Shown piece after piece: positions 12,921 through 22,562 of a DNA stretch of 37,893 bases (positions within the stretch are counted from its first letter, which is position 1; each line of letters opens with the position of its first letter). Under the pieces are notes generated by a model, which was not told where the DNA came from, ran no database searches, and saw only the letters and a program-made list of their open reading frames with translations. The DNA is from Syncephalis plumigaleata (Eukaryota > Zoopagomycota > Zoopagomycetes > Zoopagales > Piptocephalidaceae). The position numbers and the translations under genes were made by a program. The stretch covers positions 1-37,893 of the forward strand of contig JAIXMF010000111.1 in the NCBI GenBank assembly GCA_025201365.1, in the 5' to 3' direction.

Positions 12921-13666
12921 GTGCAATGAATGATTAATGTAATTTAATAATGCGCGAATTAAACGATTGGATTAGCGATAAGCGTGCTTGTGGATCAATC
13001 ACTCCACTCGTAACTCGCTAATAATGCTAGATATGAATTAATGGAGATAAAAAGAGGACGGATGTATAAACAATACTACTTGACGAGGTTTACAATTAGT
13101 TTTGTAGTAAATAGTGGCTAATAGAGAAAAGGAAAGAAACATGGAATGTAGAGCAGAGCAAGAAAAAACCTCCTACAAGGCAAGGGTAAGTGTAATGCTA
13201 GACTGACATTGACATACTAGGAAATGTCAGGTACAATTTAAAGAGCGATATCCGCTAATAGAACATTGTCCTTCTAATTAAACGAATCTAGAAAAGAGAC
13301 AAAAATCTATTATTATTGGCTGTAACATCATTGTAATTCGGGTTTTTAACGACAAGTGGTATGTAGATTTGCAAAACTCTAGTATAACAACAACTTGTTA
13401 CCACGGTTTTATACTTGTATGAAGATGTGGACTGGTTAATGCGATACATGTACATTCGTGTAACTATGGATTGACTTCATCGTTGCCATTGTATATCGTG
13501 CGTTGATCAGTTGTCGTCATCTAGTTGTCGTTTATTCTTTTATCCTGTCCTGTTCTCTTCTTATTCTTCTTCTTTCACTCTTACATTGTTCTGCATTCTT
13601 GTTCTTTTTTTCTTTTAAGCATTGACGCATTGCCATTTCGTTCGTTCGTTATTAGTATATTCTAGC
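12921..13666. other. Divergent intergenic region, 746 bp
   Basis: Upstream of two divergent genes. From about 13520 to 13618 it becomes strongly C/T-rich (TTCTTATTCTTCTTCTTTC), ending in a run of T and TTTTAAG just before the secreted-protein gene, which looks like a transcription start tract or a leader intron end. A possible mini-ORF at 13141 (21 codons) has no support. No RNA gene recognised. Confidence 0.5.
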
Positions 13667-14152
13667 ATGTCGCCTATTCATAAGCTATCATGTTTAGTGG
13701 CAGTCATTGCACTTGCCACCATTATAGTCGTGAGCCACTCGCCAGCATGTGATGCCATCCTGCCTGCCAATCAATTCAGTGCTATCGAGTCTAGTGTGGC
13801 GAGTAGCACTTCAGAGGAACAGATGAATCCCGTAGATCAATGGACGGTTACCAGGCTAAGTGACGATAAGCTGGCATCCTTACGAGTATTGGATAGCAAA
13901 CTGGAGACGGCAATCAATCAACTTGAAATGGAACCACCCAACGTGAATGCGGCACGAGAAACCATCGCCAGCATGCGTAAAACAACTTGGGCTTTCCGTC
14001 TACCGAATGGACTAAAGGTGGATACACGTCTAGACCATGCGGCCAAGTTTCTCGAGACGACTAATCACGGATACAAGTATGCATTGTCGCAGTTGAAAGG
14101 ATTACAAGATGGATTTGTTAAGCCGACCATTGCCATGTCAACAGCATCATAA
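13667..14152 (+). CDS. Small secreted protein, unknown function
   Basis: A single-exon gene of 161 codons; I do not recognise the family. The start is the ATG at 13667: the frame is open further up but has no ATG there, and this start gives a clear signal peptide (positive MSPIHK, then LSCLVAVIALATIIVVSH, then SPACDA with likely cleavage near residue 28-30). The mature part has a Ser-rich segment and then a region rich in Leu, Lys and Glu predicted to be helical (DDKLASLRVLDSKLETAINQ and RETIASMRKTTWAFRLPNG). The only cysteines lie within or next to the signal peptide, so no disulfide fold is expected. Codon use is like its neighbours. It could be an extracellular or cell-wall-associated protein. 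Confidence 0.75.
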   Translation: MSPIHKLSCLVAVIALATIIVVSHSPACDAILPANQFSAIESSVASSTSEEQMNPVDQWTVTRLSDDKLASLRVLDSKLETAINQLEMEPPNVNAARETIASMRKTTWAFRLPNGLKVDTRLDHAAKFLETTNHGYKYALSQLKGLQDGFVKPTIAMSTAS

Positions 14153-14859
14153 ACAAAAGGGAAGCATACGAGTATAGTTGCATCATTGATCCAAATACTG
14201 AAATAAAAAATGAATACAGTGTTATTGTAGTCATCTACATGGATTAATTGGTACAGAAAGGAATCATCTGTGCAAGAGTGGCATGATGAGCGTAGTTGCT
14301 TTTTTTTACTTCCATTTTGTCTGATCCCATAATCACTTACCAATTAGGCATCCTTAGCCTATTGCCATCAAGTGTGACCACGTACTGGTAGTCTACGTAC
14401 TATGTTCGCCGTTATTACTTTTGGATTTGGGGTTTTGACTACTCTTAGTAGTTAGTCAATATCAAACTACTACAGTCCATTGGCTTGTCAGGGCGAATAG
14501 AACAAACAACTAATAGAGGTCATATAAATTGATAGTAGCAGCTTATCATCCATGCTGTTCTTATTTACTAGTGACCATACATCTACGCTAATTATTACTA
14601 AAGATCAATTAAAATAACAATATAGAAAGCATCATCATCATCATCATTCTACACTTGCAATAACAAGTATATTGAATAAATTTTGTCTAGCTTTGTTAGT
14701 ATGGTTAACTATTACTATTTATTAGGCTGTTTATAGAATGCGTACAATCATTAGCTTTCTCCTCTCCTTTTCCCTCCTGTGTGCGTGTGTGCGTGTTTAC
14801 ATTCTAGTTTTATTTTTTCGCTACGGTACATACGCGTAACAATAGGTTAATCATATGGT
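14153..14859. other. Convergent 3' intergenic region, 707 bp
   Basis: Lies between the secreted protein (+) and uS15m (-). No coding or RNA gene recognised. An imperfect hairpin (TTGACTA and TAGTCAA arms) sits around 14435-14460, and short ATC and GTGTGC repeats occur near 14629-14645 and 14778-14796. Confidence 0.45.
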
Positions 14860-15698
14860 TTAGCGCACTACAAGTTCTCCTTCGACTTGTTCCGGTAATA
14901 ACGATAAACTCTTGAGACAGAGATGGTAGCGTTCAAGGCTTTCCCGCTTCAAGTAACGCAACATCTTTGCTCGTTTATGAATAAGCTGTCGGTAATTACG
15001 GCGATTGTGTACATCCTTTCGATGATCCGTAAGATGTCGTTCCAAATTGCGTATACGCACCGTCCACACTGCCGCTACACGAACGAGTAATAGTTGCAAG
15101 CTCGATTAATAGCCAGAACTAAATGTACTAGTTGTTGCTTACCTTGTACTTCAGGACTACCCGTATCCGCTTCTGCTCGACCGAATTCATCGACTGCTTT
15201 CTGGACATTCCATCGCACGATCTCTTTCGAATTGGCCGTATCCAATCCGATAATACGACGCACTTGTTCCGCTTGCTGCTTCACATGCTCCTTCTCTCCC
15301 GCCCATGTGGTCGGCGACTCGGTAATGGATGTAGGCAGATCACTCGTAGCCAGTTGATACTCCTCCAGAGTGACATGATGTTGTATTAACAACGGTGTCG
15401 CGCTATTTTGCTCCAATGACGCGTTGATTGGAGTCGTTTTATTCGCATTAGTACTTGCCAACAACGACGAGATAAATGGCGATATCGGTGCTTCTTTAGG
15501 TGTTTCCGGTAAATTCCGTTGCTGATTTGCCTTTACTTTAGAAGCACGACGACTAGCAAATCGAATCTGCTGTCCAAGACAATGACGAATCACGCCTAGT
15601 AATTACAATATAAATACCATCTCTCCCAAGGAATCCATAAAATATAACCTACCTGACGCCTGCTGGCGTAAACCGAATGCAAATGAACGCGTCAACAT
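14860..15698 (-). CDS. MRPS15: Mitochondrial small-subunit ribosomal protein uS15m
   Basis: A homologue of bacterial S15 that binds the central domain of small-subunit rRNA and makes an intersubunit bridge in the mitoribosome (MRPS28 in budding yeast, MRPS15 in human). Three exons, about 237 codons: a 46-nt first exon with basic leader MLTRSFAFGLRQQASG, then exon 2 to PEVQ, then exon 3 to TAA at 14860. The S15 core is plain: ADTGSPEVQ-AAVWTVRIRNL, ERHLTDHRKDVHNRR and YRQLIHKRAKMLRYLKRE, then LERYHLCLKSLSLLPEQVEG. The 120 or so residues between leader and core are a fungal-type N-terminal extension. The leader and extension indicate a mitochondrial, not cytosolic, protein. Confidence 0.95.
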
Positions 15699-16361
15699 GG
15701 ATCAACAAAGTAAAGGCAAACTATTGATTTGAAGACAGTAAAATGGTTTAAATCAATAGAAAAGAAAAAGAAAATAACCAAGATCTGGTTAGTTTCATTA
15801 TCACCTGGAATGTGATCATCAAATCAGAATAATAATCATTATTTATCTATCATTACTAATACGTTTACGAATGATTTGTATCGACTAGCATGTCTATGTT
15901 TAATTGATCATTACATCAATGACGATGAATGACACTCACTCGATGCATGTCTAATTCAATGACAATAATAGCTCATACGATGTACATTCATGTGGGGAGA
16001 GGAATGATACACGATACATTCTATGCAAAGGAGGTAATGCAATCATACGACAATTGACCTAGGTAGCTCATGTCGCTGTTGTTTCATATCATATATTTGG
16101 AATGCATTACTGGTTGACATAAACAGGTTATCGTGTATTCCTCCATCTAATTGGTACTAACTTACTCCGTGTACCATCTATTGCTTGTAGATTGGTAGTT
16201 CGACTATACTGATATCTGCCATTGCCACGTGTATACCGGTTAGAATAGACTTGTACCATCAGTCAGAGAGCGAACATACTGTCCGATACTCACATGTATG
16301 GCATGGTACGAATACAGGTTGATTGATGCTCATTAGGAATATCTGTCATCATCATCTCGGC
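15699..16361. other. Intergenic region upstream of uS15m and the microexon gene
   Basis: About 660 bp of AT-rich sequence between two divergent genes. I find no ORF with support, no tRNA and no repeat array. It must hold promoter elements of both genes. Confidence 0.45.
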
Positions 16362-16368
16362 TATAAAT
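16362..16368 (+). promoter_or_regulatory. TATA box of the microexon gene
   Basis: A TATAAAT within GGCTATAAATCG, 141 bp upstream of the ATG at 16509. It is followed by a C/T-rich leader with a 14-bp direct repeat (CTATTCTCGTTCTA, twice between 16420 and 16470). A strong TATA box is unusual among the genes here and suggests high or inducible expression. Confidence 0.6.
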
Positions 16369-16508
16369 CGAGCACTTTTTGACACACTCAACTTGCCATC
16401 TTCATACTCGCTCTTCTACTCTATTCTCGTTCTATTCTACTCTTACTACTCTCTATTCTCGTTCTAGTTAGCTGCGCTATCTATTCATTCCACTAGGCCA
16501 ACATCAAC

Positions 16509-18571
16509 ATGAAGTTCTCTGCCGTTATCGCTATTGCCGTCACCCTTGTCGCTCTCACCAGTCTGGTCGCCGTTGAAGCTAGTCCCGTCCTGGATCGTCG
16601 TGGTATGTCTGGCCGTGACCCTATCAATTGATGTACTAATCGTTGTCTATTGTTTCATTGTCTACCAATGATTACCGATAGGTGGTAAGTTCATGTATAT
16701 TAAACGATTGATTTCATATGTTAATCACATTGTAATGTTTATTCTTTTATTCATATGGTAGCTGAATGGGGTATGCTATCCTTTTGACTATAGCAAGTAC
16801 TATGCTAATTGTAGTGTAAATCAATATCATGTGTAATTACTTTTTCAAGATGTAAGCTACCATTCTAATTACAGTGCATGAATGTACTAATCACGATTTG
16901 TCACATGATTCGCTTATCATAGTGTGTAAATTACCATTTTGATTGCAATAAATAGCGTACTAATTTTAACGTGGCACCTGATTTCCTGTATGATAGGACG
17001 TAAGTTATCATTCTAACTGCATTGTATGAGATATTAACCACACTATGGCGTATGATTTGCATATGTTCGTGTATGATAGGACGTAAGTTGCTACCTGATC
17101 GTAATGAACGTGATACTAACTCCATGATCCATAATCAATACGTGTTTTCGTATAACAGCAAGTAAGTAATCGTTTTGACCGTAATGAATAACGTATTAAT
17201 TGTAACATAACACACGATCCATATGTTTCTGTATGATAGATTGTAAGTTATCATTCAATTCTGTGTACGGTGTACTAATCACGCTATGGCACGTAATCCA
17301 TACGTATGTCCCGGTATAATAGTGTGTAAGTTATCATTCCATTTATAAACTATGGTATACTAATTATGATGTGATACGTGATCCATACGTATATCTGCCT
17401 ATCTCAGTGTGTAGGTACCATTATGGTCGTAATGAATGGATGTACTAACTATGATACGCACACGATCCACATACATTCCTGTATGATAGAAAGTAGGTCA
17501 TTATTCTGACCATAATATAAATACGCTAATAACAATGTGGCTTATTATCCATGTCTGCTTGCGTATGATAGGTCGTAAGTTATCATTCTGGTTGTAATCT
17601 ATGGTGTACTAACTATACTATGGCACACGACTTTTTGTATGTTTCTGTATACAATAGATTGTAAGTCATTATTCTGACCGTAATGAATGAAGTATTAATT
17701 ATACTATGGCAACTAATCCACATATGCATGTATGATAGAATGTAAGTTAGCATTTTGCCTGTGATGAGTGATTTACTACTAACAGCGTTACACATAATCT
17801 ATATGCGCCATTGCATTATAGGGCGTAAGTTATCATTCTGGCCGTAATGAACGAGGTACTAATCACGCTATGGCACACCAATCTATATGTTCCCGTATGA
17901 TAGGAGGTAAGTTATTATTGCGATTATAATGTATGATTACTAATTATGATATGACATATGATCCGCACGTACCTGTATGATAGACCGTAAGTTGTCATTC
18001 TGGCGGTAATTTATGGCATACTAACTATGATACGGTGCACGATTCATTTACGGTTCTGTATGATAGACCGTAAGTTACCATTATGGCTGTAACCCATGTG
18101 GCACTGATTGTAAATGTGACACATGATCCATATACGTTTGTTTACGATAGGGAGTAAGTTACCATTCCAATCGTAATATATGGCGTACTAACTACATTAT
18201 TGCCACATAATCCACCTATGTTTCTGTATGATAGTATGTAAGTTATCATTTTGGCTATAATGAACGAATGTACTAATGATAATATGGCATATGATTTCCA
18301 TACATTTGTGGATAACAGTGCGTAAGTTACTATTCCCGATGATAACGTATGACTGTATTGATATTAATACGACACATGGTCTACCTATGCCCTCGTACGA
18401 TAGAGAGTAAGTGAATATCGCTGACCGTAACGTATGAATGAGTACTAATTACAGTATGGGCATGATTCACGTATGTTTGCGTATGATAGGACGTAAGTCA
18501 TCATTTCGATCGTCATTTATGAGAGACTAATCACAATACAATGTACATCATCTGAATAACAGCGTCATTAA
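16509..18571 (+). CDS. Secreted cysteine-containing peptide encoded mainly by one-codon microexons
   Basis: Exon 1 (16509-16602) encodes a typical fungal signal peptide (MKFSAVIAIAVTLVAL and so on, cleavage probably after VEA) and a short propeptide ending in Arg-Arg at residues 30-31, a Kex2-like site. After it come 24 introns of 70-83 bp, each with a GTAAGT-like donor, a central TACTAAY-like branch site and an AG acceptor. The exons between them are 3 nt, 9 nt, 2 nt and then twenty exons of exactly 3 nt in phase 0. The last exon adds two codons and TAA at 18569-18571. Spliced length is 177 nt, 58 residues. The predicted mature peptide of about 27 residues has four Cys spaced C-x4-CC-x10-C. 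Omitting the 2-nt exon gives a TGA stop two codons on, so the frame supports it. No known family is recognised; effector, signalling or antimicrobial roles are all possible. Splicing is inferred, not observed; skipping the whole array to the last exon would also stay open. Confidence 0.72.
16603..18562 (+). repeat. Array of 24 related introns separated by 2-9 nt exons
   Basis: Intron-exon map. Exon 2 at 16682-16684 and exon 3 at 16762-16770; exon 4 (AT) at 16850-16851. Then 3-nt exons start at 16923, 16997, 17080, 17159, 17240, 17323, 17408, 17490, 17572, 17658, 17739, 17822, 17904, 17984, 18067, 18151, 18235, 18319, 18404 and 18490. The last exon starts at 18563. Cys codons are those at 16923, 17323, 17408 and 18319. 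Typical intron features: a 5' block like GTAAGTTATCATTCTGGC, then CGTAATGAAYG, a central TACTAAYTAYRATATGGCAC, CAYGATCCATAYGT, and a 3' end in TATGATAG. The exact TATGATAG octamer abuts the exon in 11 of the twenty 3-nt exons, with one- or two-base variants in most others. The codons between share no consensus. Tandem duplication of an intron-plus-codon unit, or repeated insertion of an introner-like element, would both explain this. Confidence 0.8.
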
Positions 18572-18852
18572 GCAGTAAGCAACAATCCACAATAATCATA
18601 CTCATACTAATCCATTACGATTACAGAACAAGGCAAGGACACCATCAAGTAGATATTATAGGTATTCAAGTCAAGAATGTATTGGTGCAAGACCCTCATT
18701 TAGTGTCCATGCCATTCAAGCCATTATTCCTTAGGCCAAGAAATATATCTACAAGATCATTCAATCATTTATTGAATAAATATGTCGTATTGATCATTAC
18801 AATTACAGCTAGTCTAATAAGGAACCTAATTATACCTTTATTATTATTGCTA
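18572..18852. other. Convergent 3' region with a probable 3'-UTR intron
   Basis: Three bases after the microexon-gene stop lies a further donor (GTAAGC at 18575) and a branch site TACTAAT with acceptor TTACAG ending at 18626, so the 3' UTR may be spliced. The rest runs to the WASP stop codon. Confidence 0.5.
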
Positions 18853-20836
18853 TTATTCATCATCACTCCAGTCATCTTCTTCCTCTTCCTCATCATCTAT
18901 TACAATATTACAATTAGTATTCGTCACATGTAATGAGCAATTATTGAACTATTTACCTGAATTAGTGGAAAGCACCTTTTGACGAGCAATAAGCGCATTG
19001 GCTAATGAGGCCGCCAATCCACCGCCTGTATCCGAGGTGCCATCCGGACTTGACGATGAATTAGTAGGCTGACCATTAGCACCAGCAGATGCAGCACCGA
19101 GTGGCGTTGATTCACGCGTAGTTACTGATTTCAATTTACTCTTATTAGAGGAGCGAATACTTTCCAGTAAGGCATTACGCGAATCCGATGCTGGCAATGG
19201 TGATGCCTTATTACCATTACTAGGCAATGGAGGAGGAGGGGGTATGCCTGCACCATTACTACTAGTAGTAGTGGTAGTAGGTGGCAATGGAGGAGGGGGA
19301 GGAATTCCTCCACTGGTATTACTAGTAGCAGTAGGTGGCAGTGGTGGTGGTGGAGGTATTCCTGCATTGTTATTGATAGGTGGCAATGGAGGTGGTGGTG
19401 GAATAGGCGAGGACATGGCAGGTGCAGGAGAGGATGTCGTTGTGGTAGTAGTAGTAGATGGTGCAGGAGGTGCAGGTGATAGTTTACGAGCAGGCGGCGC
19501 AGGTGGTGGCATCTTACTCTTACGTGATGGTGGTGGCGGTGGTGGCTTGCGTCGTTCTACGTTCATTTACATTATTCATATTAGCTATATATATGTGACA
19601 AGTATTACAAGTGATTACTTCTTACCTGCAGAGCCGGTATTTGACGCAGATGTCGTTGCTGGTTTATTCTGTGGTCCACCATGTGCAGTAACATAATTGT
19701 ACACAAATTGCGCTGTATCTTTGTCTTTTAACGCATCCTAGAATACGTGTATATCATTACTAATTGTTTACTTGGTATTCTCACTTCATTACTTACCGCA
19801 GAAATGCCGTATTTGCCTAAATCTTCAATGAGTAACTTCCAACTTGGATCGACATTCGTCATCTAATAGTAGTAGTAATGATATGTTTGGTTATACAGTC
19901 TGCTTTACTCATCATCATCATCATTGTATATAGTATGACTTACATCGAATCCCTTATCAGGATCCCATCCAATATGACTTAGATGTCTATTTATCATATC
20001 GTGTCCGGTTAGCACGTCTATACTTACTACTCACCAGTTACTTACCGGAAATCCATGGGCAAACTAATTTGCGATTTATCAATCTTGGATCTTTGCTTCT
20101 TACTACGTGAACCGAATAGGAATCCTCCACTACCACGTCCACTATCGTTCCCGCCACGTTTACGCGCTACTACATTGTCAGTAAGCAAAAATAAACATTA
20201 TTATAATTACTAATGATATCACGCTGTTCACTTCTTACATTTGGCTGATTCACGACCTATTACTTTCTTGTAGAATACACCAGCTTCATGCTCATCGGCA
20301 AAGGCAAATCCTGCCAATGCATTCTACAATGATGGTCAGTAATGATACTCGTATTCATTTAGCATAGCCATCATTCTAGTGACTTACATCAATCTCAAAT
20401 GTATGAAAGAACGGTTTATCTTGATGATAATAAAAGTCGTTATACAACTCTTGCTCCCATAGCACACCTTGTCCGTTCTATAATCCATAGATATCGAATA
20501 GCTTCTGTCAATCATCTATTTGTAACACTGTGGCCCATTACTGCTTACCATCAAGTCAACTAATCGAAAAAAGAATGCGTTATTACGACTCTGATCACGT
20601 AGTAGCACAATGGCACCCATCAGTCCGGTATAGGTCCATACTTCCGGGTCAGGATAAGCGACGTAGAGTCGTGCCACAGTAGCAGTGAGTATTTTCTATA
20701 GATACAAGGAATAAGTCGACCAAGAAGTAAGACTACTCGTCGGTTGCATAGCTAAACTGCTTACATTGACTTTGCTTGGCAGTGCCTTTTTAATAGCAGC
20801 CTTATCTTCCGTGTTAGGAAGAGTTGCAGAAGGCAT
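18853..20836 (-). CDS. LAS17: WASP/Las17 activator of the Arp2/3 complex
   Basis: Wiskott-Aldrich syndrome protein homologue that activates Arp2/3 to nucleate branched actin at endocytic sites. From ATG 20836 the exons give a WH1 (EVH1) domain: ILTATVARLYVAYPDPEVWT, LMGAIVLLRDQSRNNAFFFR, ELYNDFYYHQDKPFFHTFEI and NALAGFAFADEHEAGVFYKK. A CRIB/GBD-like block follows, with SLPMDFRHLSHIGWDPDKGF, unlike budding yeast Las17, which lacks a clear GBD. Next is a proline-rich region with four (P)5LPP-type runs (19200-19560), a WH2 motif (RNALLESIRSSNKSKLKSV), and a last small exon with the acidic Arp2/3-binding end (DDEEEEEDDWSDDE, with the key Trp) before TAA at 18853. Roughly 480 codons. ARP3 lies 16 kb away in the same window. 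Confidence 0.95.
19200..19560 (-). repeat. Proline-rich repeat coding region in WASP
   Basis: Four copies of a block that reads IPPPPPLPP, separated by Thr/Ser/Asn-rich spacers of 10-15 residues, inside the WASP gene. These are profilin and SH3 ligand sites in the family. The repeat makes a long antisense Gly-rich ORF (19244-19696 on +) that is not a gene. Confidence 0.8.
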
Positions 20837-21250
20837 ACTGTTTACGAGTTAAATGTAGTACACTGACTAAGAGGAGGATAGCGGTAGTAGCAAGTCAAAG
20901 TAGTGAAATAGTAAGATGAATAGAGTGAAGGAAAGAATGGCAGTATTGGTTGTTAACGAGGACAAGTACCATTAAATGTGGTAGACATGTGACGCACACA
21001 TGTTGTTTCTTTACCCGCAAAACATGATCATCATGATCATCATCGCTATTATCATTTATATTTAGTAAATAGTACGCTACACTTGCTACTAAGGATACCA
21101 TGATAATAAAGTAAACAGAATATTGAAATGATTAGAATGACGCATGTGCCTCTTTCTTTGGTCTCGTTCATTTGATTGTATTTTATCGTGTTGATTGTAA
21201 TACAGATTTCCTTCCTTCCTTCCTTCTTTCTTCTTTCTTTTCCTTTCATA
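20837..21250. promoter_or_regulatory. Divergent promoter region of WASP and the Nudix gene
   Basis: 414 bp between two divergent ATGs. An ATGATCATCATGATCATCAT palindromic stretch lies at about 21025-21045. A run of CCTT repeats and C/T (21209-21248) directly abuts the Nudix start codon, as in other leaders in this window. Confidence 0.5.
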
Positions 21251-22532
21251 ATGGCTACTGTACCCACTGTAATAACTCTAAAGGAACTTGTTCAACGTTG
21301 TGATTGCTTTCCCTATACACGAGTGGATATAGAAAGGCAATACGGGTGTTTAACGCCCTTGATAGTCGATGGACATGTCGTTGGTCTACTGGTATCTGAT
21401 GTATTAACCGCGTTAAGGGAGGATGCTCGTCATTTATTCAACATCACCGATGAATCTGTTACATTTACGGATGATTACACTGACCAGGATGGTCGATCCA
21501 AAGGATTGGCACTTCTTCTCAAACAATGGCGTGAGGCAGATCGTTTTCCAGCACTACAAGGTAAATCGAATCGATCTAGGCAACAATTAATTTTACACAT
21601 CAGCTCAATGGCCATTATAATGGATAGGATGGCGCAATGAATTATACGCTGTCTATAGCGATCCTTATGCTGCCATCGATGATAGTCAGTGTATTGCATT
21701 TGTCATGGAACGTTCAGCTGCTGTACTCTTTGGTGTGTTAACATTTGGCGTACATTTAAACGTGTACACTAAATGTCCCGATACTGGCAGTATTAAGATG
21801 TGGATTGCTCAGCGTAGTGCCACAAAACCAACCTGGCCTGGTCGACTAGATAATGCGGTGTGTTCACAATTCGTATTGTCACTGTTTCATTGTCTAATAT
21901 ATGACGATAATGGTCATTTAGGTGGCTGGTGGTATTGCATTCGGTGATAGTATTTATGGAACAGCCATCAAGGAATGTATGGAAGAGGCTAATCTACCGG
22001 AACATGTTGCTTGTAAGGTAACTATTAAGTAAGTAACATGTCATCAAGTATTCTATAGTGATTATTCTGTTTGTACAGGCTAGACCCACTGGTACCATAT
22101 CGTATTTCACAGTTACGAAATTGGGACTAGCACCTGAAATACAATACATTTATGATTTGGAACTATTGCCACCAGATACTACTGCCCTCATTCCAAACGA
22201 TGGTGAAGTAGGCAAGTACTATTTGTGGGACATGGATGAGGTAAGCATCGCTAATACAAATCAATTACTCGTTTATTCATTCATCATTACACAACTATTA
22301 AGGTTCGATCGAATCTACAGGCGGATAAATTCAAGCCAAATTGCGGCATGGGTCAGTACATATATATATATATAAATATACATACATAACTAATCTATGC
22401 TCATGCTCATGCCTACTATTAGTGGTGATCGATTTCATGTTTCGACACGGTCTACTTGATGTGACTGAACCAGATTATCGCGAGATACAACAACGATTAC
22501 ATCGACGTCTAGTATTAGACGATTATAACTAG
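21251..22532 (+). CDS. YJR142W-type Nudix hydrolase (DUF4743 plus Nudix)
   Basis: This family, sometimes annotated as thiamin pyrophosphokinase-related or Nudix 20/24, hydrolyses damaged forms of thiamine diphosphate in yeast and plants. From ATG 21251 the N-terminal DUF4743 part reads LVQRCDCFPYTRVD, PLIVDGHVVGLLVSDVL and, after an intron to GATAG at 21627, GWRNELYAVYSDPYAAI. The Nudix part follows: FGVLTFGVHLNVYTK, MWIAQRSATKPTWPGRLDNA, and the Nudix box GGIAFGDSIYGTAIKECMEEA, in which Asp stands where the family motif has its first Glu and Lys-Glu replaces Arg-Glu. Downstream is the family block PTGTISYFTVTKLGLAPEIQ and VVIDFMFRHGLLD. The last intron has a GTCAGT donor. About 330 codons. 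The stop lies only 30 bp from the convergent CCE1 stop. Confidence 0.9.
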
Positions 22533-22562
22533 CGTTCCTACTACTCGAATGGAGGATCATAG

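Noticed and set aside
13141-13280. Possible small Cys-containing two-exon protein
   Set aside because: The intron would be about 35 bp and the frames do not join; the plain ORF is only 21 codons.
13622-13666. Longer N-terminus for the small secreted protein
   Set aside because: The extension would start at TTG and put a charged segment before the signal peptide; the ATG at 13667 fits better.
16603-18562. CRISPR array or plain minisatellite
   Set aside because: The repeat units are only partly alike, there are no constant repeats with unique spacers of similar size, the host is a eukaryote, and each unit has a donor, branch site and acceptor in register.
18682-18933. 83-residue ORF downstream of the microexon gene
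   Set aside because: It lies in a different frame from the array, begins mid-sequence, is AT-driven and hydrophobic, and overlaps the WASP terminal exon on the other strand.
19244-19696. 150-residue Gly/Val-rich ORF on the + strand
   Set aside because: It is the antisense of the WASP proline-rich coding sequence.
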